Positions 1 through 6,167 are shown, numbered from the stretch's first letter. The stretch is 18,704 nt of DNA from CAYZJK01 sp964479125 (GCA_964479125.1 CAYZJK010000018.1:1-18704); one strand, 5' to 3'. Numbers and translations are program-made. The notes: generated by a model from the sequence alone, not told the origin.

Positions 1-103
1 AAGCGCTCCTCTCTGTAAATATGTAGTAGTAGATACAGTTTAGGACGCCTACCTTTTTTGGCTTCAAGAGATGTTGCAAAGGTGTTGAGTTAATACGATG
101 GTA

Positions 104-132
104 TTGATTGAATATGAAAAACATGATATAAT
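104..132 (+). promoter_or_regulatory. sigma70-type promoter for the first small membrane protein gene
   Basis: TTGATT at 104-109, a 17-nt spacer and a perfect TATAAT at 127-132 preceded by TGA (extended -10). The predicted transcript start is near 139, giving a leader of about 38 nt that holds GGAG at 168-171 before the ATG at 177. Confidence 0.75.
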
Positions 133-176
133 ATAAACTAGTTTTCTCTGACCGTACCTACAAGTTTGGAGCTGAT

Positions 177-614
177 ATGTTACTATTCGTTTTATTTGTG
201 TTGGTAGTGATTGCTGTAGTTGCTGGAATTGCTTTGTATGTTAGGTCAACTACACACGGAAAGCAGGTTGGTAGTAACATCAACAAAGAGACCGCACTAA
301 AGATATTGCAGCAAGATACTTTCTTTCCTGAATGGGTGCTGTATGAAGATGGATATTCAATCAGTCATGCATTCGCAACTACACCGAAAGAGATTGTGCT
401 GATTGATCAGGCTATAGCGCATGCTAGGTCTATGAGTAGTCCGCCGGTTAAAATCCTGATCATCAACGACGCTGTCGACATTAAGCTCGTGAATCTGGAT
501 GAAATGTCTCGCAAGAAAGATAGTCATATTCATGTGTTCACTCCTAAGTTTGAAGATGGGGAGATGAAGGGGTTTGATGTAAGAGTGGCGAAAGATACTC
601 AATCACGGCGGTAG
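177..614 (+). CDS. hypothetical single-pass membrane protein, 145 aa
   Basis: I do not recognise this family. Residues 2-22 are an uninterrupted hydrophobic helix, a membrane anchor or uncleaved signal; no lipobox cysteine is visible. The rest is soluble and alternates short helices and strands, with a hydrophobic strand VKILIIND at about residues 91-98 and a basic end. The start is supported by GGAG five nucleotides upstream and by a consensus promoter at 104-132. A strong hairpin terminator follows 12 nt after the stop, so this is a monocistronic unit. The topology is probably a short outside N-terminus with the C-terminal domain in the cytoplasm, or the reverse: positive charges (R23, H27, K29) after the helix favour the domain being inside. 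Its function is unknown. Confidence 0.8.
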   Translation: MLLFVLFVLVVIAVVAGIALYVRSTTHGKQVGSNINKETALKILQQDTFFPEWVLYEDGYSISHAFATTPKEIVLIDQAIAHARSMSSPPVKILIINDAVDIKLVNLDEMSRKKDSHIHVFTPKFEDGEMKGFDVRVAKDTQSRR

Positions 615-625
615 GAGAAGATGAT

Positions 626-657
626 AGCCTAGTATGTAATTACTAGGCTTTTAATTT
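626..657 (+). terminator. intrinsic terminator after the 145-aa gene
   Basis: Perfect 9-bp stem AGCCTAGTA (626-634) with TACTAGGCT (641-649), six-base loop, followed by a T-rich run. Confidence 0.85.
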
Positions 658-687
658 CATGCTAGCCGCCTAGTTGATGCAATAATA

Positions 688-716
688 TTGATAATATGTA
701 GCTAATATTATATAAT
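688..716 (+). promoter_or_regulatory. sigma70-type promoter for the 88-aa membrane protein gene
   Basis: TTGATA at 688-693, exactly 17 nt, TATAAT at 711-716. The surroundings are very AT-rich. The transcript start is expected near 723, followed by an AAGGAG ribosome binding site at 741-746. Confidence 0.8.
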
Positions 717-754
717 ATTAAAAGTCCTGAGTAGATATTGAAGGAGTGATTAAG

Positions 755-1021
755 ATGAAAGTACGCCAGAGTACCGATAGTTACGACAGTAAGCCGTTCC
801 TTGAGACTGCCTACGGAAGAATTCTCAGTGGGCTGCTCTACATTGATGGTTTAGTAATTCTATGTATGTTTGTGTACTCGTTTGTTGCTATGCAGCCCGA
901 ATTTGTCTTTTATGCTATGCTCTTTGTTTTTATAGGCTGGGGTCTCATGGAGTGGAGAAGAGTGCTGATTGAAAGGTCTGAAACCGGAACGGGAAGCATC
1001 AGCAGCATTTATTATCGCTGA
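755..1021 (+). CDS. hypothetical two-helix small membrane protein, 88 aa
   Basis: Unrecognised small membrane protein. I chose the ATG at 755 because the SD AAGGAG (741-746) sits eight nucleotides before it; the in-frame GTG at 746 overlaps that SD and would add only three residues. Two hydrophobic segments are visible, about residues 23-46 and 50-68, separated by a tight turn (MQPEF), which gives a hairpin topology with both ends on the same side. The N-terminus is polar and the C-terminus carries WRRVLIER followed by a Gly/Ser-rich tail ending IYYR. The basic residues after helix 2 suggest both termini are cytoplasmic. It has its own promoter and terminator, so it is expressed alone. No function can be assigned. 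Confidence 0.8.
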   Translation: MKVRQSTDSYDSKPFLETAYGRILSGLLYIDGLVILCMFVYSFVAMQPEFVFYAMLFVFIGWGLMEWRRVLIERSETGTGSISSIYYR

Positions 1022-1052
1022 GCGCTTAATGCCTATGTTGACGATACAGGAC

Positions 1053-1078
1053 AAAACCCGGCGTTATGTCGGGTTTTT
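1053..1078 (+). terminator. intrinsic terminator after the 88-aa gene
   Basis: Stem AAAACCCG (1053-1060) with CGGGTTTT (1070-1077), nine-base loop and terminal T run. Confidence 0.8.
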
Positions 1079-1126
1079 AATATGATTATTCCTATGTTAG
1101 GTACTCTTATATTAAAAGCAATATTA

Positions 1127-1155
1127 TTGACAGTTAGGTAAATAAATAGTACAAT
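1127..1155 (+). promoter_or_regulatory. near-consensus promoter with no downstream ORF before a terminator
   Basis: Perfect TTGACA at 1127-1132, exactly 17 nt, TACAAT at 1150-1155. This is among the best promoters in the window, yet what follows is a structured non-coding stretch closed by a terminator at 1256-1280. The predicted transcript start is 1161-1163. Confidence 0.8.
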
Positions 1156-1161
1156 ATATGT

Positions 1162-1280
1162 AGCTTCAAAGAGATTAGTTACGGCTTAAGTATAAATTAT
1201 ATTATAAAATATAACCGTAAGAGTAATCAGTTAGCTAGATAGAGTTCGTCTATCTACCCACGCAAAAATGCGTGGGTTTT
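1162..1280 (+). ncRNA. putative structured small RNA, about 119 nt
   Basis: No reading frame of note lies between the promoter at 1127-1155 and the terminator, but the transcript folds into three successive hairpins. Hairpin 1: GATTA (1173-1177) plus TTACGG (1179-1184) pair with CCGTAA (1215-1220) plus TAATC (1224-1228), 11 base pairs with a 1x3 internal loop and a long AU-rich apex. Hairpin 2: TAGATAGA (1236-1243) with TCTATCTA (1249-1256), perfect 8 bp closed by the loop GTTCG. Hairpin 3 is the terminator, whose 5' arm abuts hairpin 2, so the two could stack. I do not recognise it as 4.5S/SRP, 6S, tmRNA or RNase P RNA. The alternative is a terminated leader of the gene at 1365, but that gene starts 85 nt beyond the terminator and may have its own start site. 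Boundaries are predicted to a few nucleotides. Confidence 0.65.
1256..1280 (+). terminator. intrinsic terminator closing the putative small RNA
   Basis: Perfect 9-bp stem ACCCACGCA (1256-1264) with TGCGTGGGT (1269-1277), AAAA loop, followed by a T run. Confidence 0.9.
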
Positions 1281-1329
1281 ATATAGAGTAGTGTGGTAAA
1301 TTCGCATTGAATAGTGATTTTATCTCTCG

Positions 1330-1358
1330 TTTACATAAAAGTTTAATAATGGTACTGT
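1330..1358 (+). promoter_or_regulatory. weak candidate promoter giving a leaderless rimB-like transcript
   Basis: TTTACA at 1330-1335, 17 nt, TACTGT at 1353-1358. The -10 box ends only six nucleotides before the ATG at 1365, and there is no SD, so transcription would begin about at the A of the start codon. The -10 is a poor match; the call rests mainly on the same arrangement at several other genes here. Confidence 0.4.
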
Positions 1359-1364
1359 AAAACT

Positions 1365-1892
1365 ATGAAGAGGCCGCCAACAACCATTGGGCGCACGGCA
1401 GTGATGGAGATCATCGGCGAGCCGGGTCTAGTCGTTCCAGTTAAGATTGATACCGGAGCAGACCGTTCCTCAATTTGGGCATCAGATTTTCATATTTCTC
1501 ACGATGGTGAGTTAAGCTATGTTTTTTTCGATAAAGATTACCCCTTGTATACAGGCATCAGACATAGGACTCATAGTTTTGGTGTATCGAGGGTGCGTAG
1601 TTCAACCGGACACGAGCAGATAAGGTACAGGGTTAAGTTAGTAGTAGAGGTAGCAGGTAGACGGGTAAGAGGCACATTCACATTAGCAGATAGGTCTAAG
1701 AATACTTATCCGGTGCTGATCGGCTGTACGTTACTTAATAAGAAGTTTATAGTCGATGTATCTAAGGGTATTAGAAAAAGACCCGCTATCGCTCGAGCTA
1801 ATGTTAAACCTCTCAATAGAGAACTAAAAGAAGACCCTCGGGCATTCTTTGAAAAATATCATCAAGATAACGAAGAAAAGGAAGACGCATGA
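1365..1892 (+). CDS. rimB: RimB-like retropepsin-type protease (Zn_protease/DUF785 family)
   Basis: This 175-aa protein carries the aspartic-protease signature DTGA at residues 29-32 inside VKIDTGADRSSIWA, followed by a beta-rich body and VLIGCTLLNKKFIVDVS near residues 116-132, the pattern of the RimB / 'ATP-dependent zinc protease' family. In Pseudomonas, RimB acts with the glutamate ligase RimK and trims the poly-glutamate tail that RimK adds to ribosomal protein S6. The next gene is a RimK homologue and overlaps this one by four bases (ATGA, 1889-1892), so the two are translationally coupled. The charged C-terminal tail (about residues 150-175) is family-variable. There is no signal peptide, so it is cytoplasmic. 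There is no SD before the ATG. The family is well supported; the S6 substrate is inferred from the pairing only. Confidence 0.82.
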   Translation: MKRPPTTIGRTAVMEIIGEPGLVVPVKIDTGADRSSIWASDFHISHDGELSYVFFDKDYPLYTGIRHRTHSFGVSRVRSSTGHEQIRYRVKLVVEVAGRRVRGTFTLADRSKNTYPVLIGCTLLNKKFIVDVSKGIRKRPAIARANVKPLNRELKEDPRAFFEKYHQDNEEKEDA

Positions 1893-2800
1893 AAATAGCC
1901 ATACTATCCAATGGTCCAGGCAACTACTCAACCAAGCGATTGGTTGAGGTAGCTCAAAGACGCGGCCATGAAGTTGTTTCTGTTAAGTATGGCGAATGTT
2001 ATGCGACGATAGAGAAGAATAATCCGATTGTTAGATATCGTGGTGGCGCCCTGCCTAAGTTCGACGCTGTCATCCCAAGGATAGCTAGTAGTATGACTAG
2101 GTATGGAACTGCAATTGTTAGGCAGATGGAGATGCAGGGTTCATATGTCTTGTCTCGCTCAATTGCTATTTCTAGGTCGCGCGATAAACTACGCAGTATG
2201 CAGCTACTAGCCCGAGCTGGGGTAGATATCCCGAAGACGGTGGTGTCTCGTAATGCGTTTGATATTGACGACCTTTTAGAGCTAGTTGGTGGTACGCCAG
2301 TCGTGATTAAGCTTGCTCGTGGTACACACGGTAATGGTGTGGTATTAGCTGAAACAAAGAAGGCAGCTAAGTCTGTGCTTCAGGCGCTATACCTATCTAA
2401 CGAAGATGGCACAAATATCTTGCTGCAGGAATTTATTAAAGAATCAGCTGGTGTAGATATCCGTGCCTTTGTAGTTGGTGGACGAGTGGTTGCAAGTATG
2501 CAGCGTAAAAGTCTTGATGATGACTTTAGGTCAAATCTCCATAAGGGTGGCGTCGGTACTCCAATCAAGCTAACCGATGAGGAGCGTAAGGCAGTTGTTA
2601 CTGCGGCTAGGGCAATGAATCTACCAGTGGCTGGCGTAGACTTGATGCGCAGTAATCGTGGTCCATTAATCCTAGAAGTTAATGCTAGTCCGGGCTTTGG
2701 TATTGAGAATGCTACAGGCCGAGATGTTGCTCTACCAATCATTGAATACATTGAGCGTAATGCTAAGCGATCCTCTCGTAAAGACAAAGTAGGCGCCTAA
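1889..2800 (+). CDS. rimK: RimK-family ATP-grasp alpha-L-glutamate ligase
   Basis: The 303 residues match the usual RimK length (about 300). There is an N-terminal pre-ATP-grasp domain (1-95), then the ATP-grasp fold: nucleotide lysine K141 in VVIKLARG, the glycine-rich loop GTHGNGVV at 145-152, the adenine-binding QEFI near 180-183, the typical RimK segment FRSNLHKGG at 213-221, and metal ligands D251 (GVDLM), E263 and N265 (LEVNASPGF). The family uses ATP to link glutamate to a C-terminal carboxylate; E. coli RimK modifies ribosomal protein S6. Other members make amide bonds on cofactors, so the substrate is not fixed by sequence. An SD (AAGGAAG, 1878-1884) and the ATGA overlap with rimB fix the start. 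The basic C-terminal tail (SSRKDKVGA) is short. Cytoplasmic. Confidence 0.9.
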   Translation: MKIAILSNGPGNYSTKRLVEVAQRRGHEVVSVKYGECYATIEKNNPIVRYRGGALPKFDAVIPRIASSMTRYGTAIVRQMEMQGSYVLSRSIAISRSRDKLRSMQLLARAGVDIPKTVVSRNAFDIDDLLELVGGTPVVIKLARGTHGNGVVLAETKKAAKSVLQALYLSNEDGTNILLQEFIKESAGVDIRAFVVGGRVVASMQRKSLDDDFRSNLHKGGVGTPIKLTDEERKAVVTAARAMNLPVAGVDLMRSNRGPLILEVNASPGFGIENATGRDVALPIIEYIERNAKRSSRKDKVGA

Positions 2801-2804
2801 TTCC

Positions 2805-2832
2805 TTAACCTACTTGGTAGGTCTGGTATAAT
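2805..2832 (+). promoter_or_regulatory. extended -10 promoter giving a leaderless DUF192 transcript
   Basis: Perfect TATAAT at 2827-2832 preceded by TGG (extended -10), with a partial -35 TTAACC at 2805-2810 (16-nt spacer). The ATG at 2839 is six nucleotides after the box and no SD exists, so the mRNA should begin at or within a base or two of the start codon. Confidence 0.65.
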
Positions 2833-2838
2833 ACGGCT

Positions 2839-3312
2839 ATGAACGGTTATGCTTCAAGCTCTGATCAGAAGGTAACATTCTTAATTGCAGCCGCTGTAGT
2901 GATTGCTACTATGGCTTTTGTTATCTATTGGTTCATGCCAAGAGAAGATGTGGTTTATATCGAGCACGGCCTTAGTACGATTACGGCTAAGGTAGCTAAA
3001 GATGATGTCTCGAGACAAAAAGGATTAGGTGGTGTTAAACATTTAGCCCCTAGCGAAGGTCTTTTAATGGTATATGACGTGCCAGGTCAACACCCTATCT
3101 GGATGAAGGATATGGAGATTTCAATTGACGTTCTTTGGATAAGCGAAGATGGAGAGGTGGTTCATGTTGAAAAGAATATGAAGCCTGAGTCCTATCCGAC
3201 AAACTATGTATCTAATCGACCAGCTCTATACGTTCTAGAGCTTAGCGCTGGCGCTGCACATAGATTAAATATTAAGGTAGGAAGTCAAATTAACATCCCG
3301 GAGACGATCTAG
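2839..3312 (+). CDS. membrane-anchored DUF192 protein
   Basis: 157 aa. Residues 12-33 form a transmembrane anchor. Residues 38-150 are a DUF192 domain: GLGGVKHL with GLLMVYD (62-80), the hallmark HPIWMKDMEISIDVLWI (85-101), the following DGEVVHVEKNM with P116/P120, and ALYVLELSAG (129-138). DUF192 proteins are small beta-barrel domains usually exported or anchored outside; no biochemical role is firmly established. The polar N-terminus and single helix suggest the domain faces outward. The gene has an extended -10 promoter six bases before its ATG and no SD. The next gene begins directly after its stop codon, so the two are co-transcribed. Confidence 0.88.
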   Translation: MNGYASSSDQKVTFLIAAAVVIATMAFVIYWFMPREDVVYIEHGLSTITAKVAKDDVSRQKGLGGVKHLAPSEGLLMVYDVPGQHPIWMKDMEISIDVLWISEDGEVVHVEKNMKPESYPTNYVSNRPALYVLELSAGAAHRLNIKVGSQINIPETI

Positions 3313-3807
3313 GTGCAAGCCTTAATTCTAGTTGGCGTTATTTCTCTAATACTAATGGCGATGGCTTACATTACTAAGCGGCGTTTTGGAGTTATGGGGC
3401 TGGCTTTAATTGCTGGGCAAGCTTTAGTGGTGTTGTGGGCCGGAGCTATTCCAATGATTACCGCTACGATTGGACTACCTTCAATCGGTGCATTGAGTGG
3501 AGCGACGATTGTAACTTTGATGATTCTGTTTCTTCCAGCGATTATGTTGCTGTTTGGTGGCCCGACTTATAACACTAAGAAGGGTAGGTTAATCGGATCG
3601 CTTTTATTCGCCCTTCTAGCTTTAGTGTTTAGTACAGAAATACTACGCGGTTCGCTAGTCTTGCTGGGTGAGGATCGAATGGTGTTTGATTTTATCGCTC
3701 AGTATCGAACGCCGATTTTATCAATCGCTATAGCTGTGGCGATACTAGATTTAATGTCGGCTCATTCATCTAAGCTAATACCTAATAAGTTAAATAAAAA
3801 AGACTGA
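3313..3807 (+). CDS. hypothetical five-helix membrane protein
   Basis: 164 aa and unrecognised. Hydrophobic segments lie at about residues 2-20, 27-50, 60-83, 93-117 and 132-150, separated by short basic loops (TKRR at 21-24, NTKKGR at 87-92), followed by a lysine-rich tail (KLIPNKLNKKD). By the positive-inside rule the loops 21-24 and 87-92 are cytoplasmic. The start is a GTG immediately after the TAG of the DUF192 gene, with GGAG at 3300-3303 (nine nucleotides before), so translation is coupled to the upstream gene. A functional link to DUF192 is possible but only by position. No charged residues lie mid-helix in a pattern that would suggest a particular transporter family. Confidence 0.75.
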   Translation: MQALILVGVISLILMAMAYITKRRFGVMGLALIAGQALVVLWAGAIPMITATIGLPSIGALSGATIVTLMILFLPAIMLLFGGPTYNTKKGRLIGSLLFALLALVFSTEILRGSLVLLGEDRMVFDFIAQYRTPILSIAIAVAILDLMSAHSSKLIPNKLNKKD

Positions 3808-3847
3808 CTAAAAGCTTTTATATAGAGGCGTGGGTGTCGGTTACTCT

Positions 3848-3877
3848 TTGACAAGAGGTTAATATACATGGTAGTAT
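3848..3877 (+). promoter_or_regulatory. tRNA-Lys promoter
   Basis: Perfect TTGACA at 3848-3853, 18-nt spacer, TAGTAT at 3872-3877. The expected start near 3884 leaves a 15-nt 5' extension to be removed by RNase P. Confidence 0.7.
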
Positions 3878-3898
3878 AGCGTAGTACTTTTAATATTT

Positions 3899-3975
3899 GA
3901 GTCCATAGCTCAGCTGGTTAGAGCACCTGCCTTTTAAGCAGGGTGTCCTGGGTTCAAGTCCCAGTGGACTCACCA
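3899..3975 (+). tRNA. tRNA-Lys (anticodon UUU), CCA encoded
   Basis: A complete cloverleaf is visible. The acceptor GAGTCCA (3899-3905) pairs with TGGACTC (3965-3971), then the discriminator A and an encoded CCA (3973-3975). The anticodon stem CCTGC (3926-3930)/GCAGG (3938-3942) closes the loop CTTTTAA with anticodon TTT at 3933-3935. The T-stem CTGGG/CCCAG closes the loop TTCAAGT. UUU reads AAA and AAG lysine codons. It has its own promoter and terminator. Confidence 0.97.
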
Positions 3976-3986
3976 TAGAAATTATC

Positions 3987-4011
3987 AAGATCGCCCTAGT
4001 GGCGGTTTTTT
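3987..4011 (+). terminator. intrinsic terminator of tRNA-Lys
   Basis: GC core CGCC (3992-3995) with GGCG (4001-4004), five-base loop, extended by A/T pairs into a run of six T at 4006-4011. Confidence 0.85.
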
Positions 4012-4044
4012 GTTTTGGTGAAAAATAGCCAACCATGAGCATGT

Positions 4045-4050
4045 TAATAT
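4045..4050 (+). promoter_or_regulatory. candidate -10 box adjacent to the nuclease start (leaderless)
   Basis: TAATAT at 4045-4050, seven nucleotides before the ATG at 4058, no SD and no clear -35. Weak alone; it follows the pattern of other genes here. Confidence 0.4.
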
Positions 4051-4057
4051 AAAAGTA

Positions 4058-4849
4058 ATGAAGCGTATTAATGCTAATAGTTTTAAAAGACTAGTTAAAA
4101 AACGCTCTTTGAGCTCAATTATTATCATTGCTCTAGCTTTAGGCGTGGTCTGGTTTACGACTGAATCAGTCGGGCTGATGATGCTAGCACTTTTCTTGGC
4201 GGGTCTATTCTTGCTCTACCAAGCTTTCTCCGGCAAGAAATTGAGGCGACAGTTTATACTAGCGGCTCTAGCTAGTTTCATTGGTCTTGGTTTCCTGTGG
4301 GTAGCCTATCCCGATGACAGAGTACTGTGGCGTGAAGAGGTAGCTGATCTAGAAGGTTCTTTCGATCGACTAGTTAGTAGTGTTAAGGATGGCGTTAATC
4401 AGACAGGAAGTGATAGTGCCGAGCAGAGTGAAGCTACTAGGTCTAGTGACTTATATCAAGTAGATAGCGTCACTGATGGAGACACTATTAGGGTGGTGAT
4501 AGATGGACGAGTCGAAGCAATACGTTTAATCGGCATTGATACACCTGAAGTGTATGGTGGTGTTGAGTGTTACGGCAGAGAAGCCTCTAGTCGTATGAAA
4601 GAGTTAGTCGAAGGAGGTAGGGTTAGTTTAGAGATGGATCCGACTCAAGGAGATCGAGATCGGTATGACAGACTGCTTCGCTTTGTCTTCACGGAAGATG
4701 GTCAAAACGTAGGCGAGGTGATGCTAAGAGAAGGTTTTGCTAGAGAGTATACCTACAATAAACCATATAAATACTCTGATGAATTCATCCAAGCCGAGAT
4801 GAATGCTAAAGAGTTAGAGTTGGGTCTTTGGTCGCCAGAAAACTGCTAG
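4058..4849 (+). CDS. membrane-anchored staphylococcal-type thermonuclease
   Basis: 263 aa. Three predicted membrane helices occupy residues 20-36, 38-56 and 66-84; a polar linker (about 90-130) leads to an SNase domain at 131-263. The catalytic set of staphylococcal nuclease is intact: DGDT with D142 and D161 for calcium, R156 in IRLIGIDTPE with E164 (Arg35/Glu43 equivalents), and R205 in DRYDRLLRFV (Arg87 equivalent). The C-terminal LGLWSPENC matches the family's helix end. The family hydrolyses DNA and RNA to 3'-phosphonucleotides. The lysine/arginine-rich N-terminus inside plus three helices would put the nuclease outside the membrane, where it could degrade nucleic acids for uptake, though defence or biofilm roles are possible. 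The extra two helices are unusual, since most exported homologues have a single signal or anchor. Gene stands alone on the + strand. Confidence 0.9.
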   Translation: MKRINANSFKRLVKKRSLSSIIIIALALGVVWFTTESVGLMMLALFLAGLFLLYQAFSGKKLRRQFILAALASFIGLGFLWVAYPDDRVLWREEVADLEGSFDRLVSSVKDGVNQTGSDSAEQSEATRSSDLYQVDSVTDGDTIRVVIDGRVEAIRLIGIDTPEVYGGVECYGREASSRMKELVEGGRVSLEMDPTQGDRDRYDRLLRFVFTEDGQNVGEVMLREGFAREYTYNKPYKYSDEFIQAEMNAKELELGLWSPENC

Positions 4850-4865
4850 TATCAACAGGGGTGTA

Positions 4866-4895
4866 GTGTCAGTCTGACCTCTTATTTGATATAAT
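4866..4895 (+). promoter_or_regulatory. promoter of the yebC-ruvC cluster
   Basis: Perfect TATAAT at 4890-4895, 18-nt spacer, partial -35 GTGTCA at 4866-4871. The -35 overlaps a small inverted repeat GTCAG-T-CTGAC (4868-4878). The predicted transcript start is near 4902, giving a leader of about 39 nt with an SD at 4927-4931. Confidence 0.65.
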
Positions 4896-4940
4896 AGGAG
4901 GAAACGAATTAACTTATACAAATAACAAGGATCTATTTTC

Positions 4941-5651
4941 ATGGCAGGACATAGTAAGTGGGAGACCACTAAGCGACAGAAGGGCGCTAATGACGCGAAG
5001 CGTGGCGCAATCTTTACAAAACTAGGCAACCAAATTGCGGTGGCAGCCAGGGGTGGTGCCGACCCGGAGATGAACGCATCTTTAGCAGTGGCGATTGAGC
5101 GTGCTAAGGCAGCTAATATGCCAAATGCTAACATTCAACGAGCAATCGATCGGGTAACTGATAAAAATGCAGCGGCACTGGAAGAGATCACCTATGAAGC
5201 TTACGGTCCAGGTGGTGTAGGTATTATTATCGAAACCGCAACCGATAACCGCAACCGAACCTACCCAGAGGTGCGAAGTGCGCTTGCTAAAAATGGTGGC
5301 ACAATTGCTGATGCTGGTAGTGTGGCGTTTCAGTTTATGCGTAAGGGTGTAATTGTAGTTAAAGCACAGGGAGAAGATGCACTACTAGACATCCTCGATA
5401 CTGGTGCGGAAGACGTTAAAGAGATTGATGAGGAAGGCGAGCTGGTTGTCTACACTGATCAAAAAGAACTCTTTAAGGTTAGGCAAGCTATTTTAGAGAA
5501 GGGTTATGAAGTAAGTAGTGCTGAGCTTCAGTACGTCGGCAACAATGAGATTGAAATCGATGAAGAAGCTGAAACTAAGCTGGTGAAAATCTTAGACGTG
5601 CTAGATGATCTAGGCGACGTAACAAATGTATACACTAACGCTAAGGGTTAG
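4941..5651 (+). CDS. yebC: YebC/PmpR family protein (TACO1 superfamily)
   Basis: 236 aa, close to the family norm of about 240-250. The N-terminal signature MAGHSKWETTKRQKGANDAK is diagnostic, followed by the acidic-patch segment TYEAYGPGGVGIIIE at about residues 88-102 and the conserved core TDNRNRT. Members were long listed as transcription regulators; work on YebC/TACO1 proteins points to a role in translation of difficult sequences such as proline stretches. In many bacteria yebC sits directly upstream of ruvC, as here (15-nt gap). AAGGA at 4927-4931, nine nucleotides before the ATG, supports this start. It is the first gene of the ruv cluster. Cytoplasmic. Confidence 0.95.
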   Translation: MAGHSKWETTKRQKGANDAKRGAIFTKLGNQIAVAARGGADPEMNASLAVAIERAKAANMPNANIQRAIDRVTDKNAAALEEITYEAYGPGGVGIIIETATDNRNRTYPEVRSALAKNGGTIADAGSVAFQFMRKGVIVVKAQGEDALLDILDTGAEDVKEIDEEGELVVYTDQKELFKVRQAILEKGYEVSSAELQYVGNNEIEIDEEAETKLVKILDVLDDLGDVTNVYTNAKG

Positions 5652-5666
5652 ACTTTAAATAACTGA

Positions 5667-6149
5667 ATGACAAGAATTATTGGTATCGATCCGGGTACGG
5701 GCATTCTAGGTTTTGGTGTGATTGATATCGACGGGTCAAAAACAACCATGGTTGATGCTGGAGTGATCACAACTCCAGCTCATACACCTCTGCCGATTAG
5801 GCTAAAGGATATTTTTGATAGTCTAACTGAGATTGTCGCGGAAACTAAGCCAACTACGATGGCTATCGAAAAGTTATTCTTTAACCAAAACGTTACCACT
5901 GCCATGAGTGTGGCTCAGGCTCGAGGTGTAGCTATGCTAGTTGGGCAAAGGGCAGGTCTTAGGATAGAGGAATATACCCCTCTGCAAATCAAGCAATCAA
6001 TTACTGGATACGGCAAGGCCGATAAGAAGCAGGTTCAAGAGATGGTGCGGATTCAGTTAGGCTTAAAAAACGTACCTAAGCCAGATGACTGTGCTGATGC
6101 TTTGGCGGCAGCCATAATGTGTGGTTTTGTAATGAAATCAACTAACTAG
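5667..6149 (+). CDS. ruvC: Holliday junction endonuclease RuvC
   Basis: 160 aa with the RNase H-like fold of RuvC. The four catalytic acidic residues are present: D8 in IIGIDPGTG, E68 in AIEKLFF, and D141 and D144 in PDDCADALAAA; the FFNQN and arginine-rich dimer region also match. RuvC cuts Holliday junctions symmetrically once RuvAB has positioned them. Start at the ATG 15 nt after the yebC stop; no SD is evident, so it may rely on translation through from yebC. No sign of decay or truncation. RuvA and RuvB are downstream, separated from RuvC by a cell-wall synthase gene. Confidence 0.96.
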   Translation: MTRIIGIDPGTGILGFGVIDIDGSKTTMVDAGVITTPAHTPLPIRLKDIFDSLTEIVAETKPTTMAIEKLFFNQNVTTAMSVAQARGVAMLVGQRAGLRIEEYTPLQIKQSITGYGKADKKQVQEMVRIQLGLKNVPKPDDCADALAAAIMCGFVMKSTN

Positions 6150-6152
6150 AGG

Positions 6153-6158
6153 TATAAT
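6153..6158 (+). promoter_or_regulatory. internal -10 box before the PBP gene
   Basis: Perfect TATAAT at 6153-6158, nine nucleotides before the ATG at 6168. No convincing -35 (TTGTAA at 6127-6132 is 20 nt away) and no SD, so a nearly leaderless transcript is predicted, beginning within a few bases of the start codon. Confidence 0.5.
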
Positions 6159-6167
6159 AGAGAGAAT

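Noticed and set aside
41..59. Possible terminator TAGG-ACG-CCTA followed by a T run near the window start
   Set aside because: The stem has only four pairs and a three-base loop; no upstream gene is visible to support it.
746..754. GTG start giving a 91-aa form of the small membrane protein
   Set aside because: The GTG overlaps the AAGGAG ribosome binding site; the ATG at 755 has ideal spacing.
3811..3825. Palindrome TAAAAGCTTTTA after the five-helix membrane protein gene
   Set aside because: It would need a loopless hairpin and is purely A/T plus one GC step; not a credible terminator or clear operator.
4896..4901. Perfect AGGAGG between the yebC -10 box and the ATG
   Set aside because: It lies about 40 nt before the ATG and just before the predicted transcript start, so it would not be transcribed; no start codon follows at a suitable distance.
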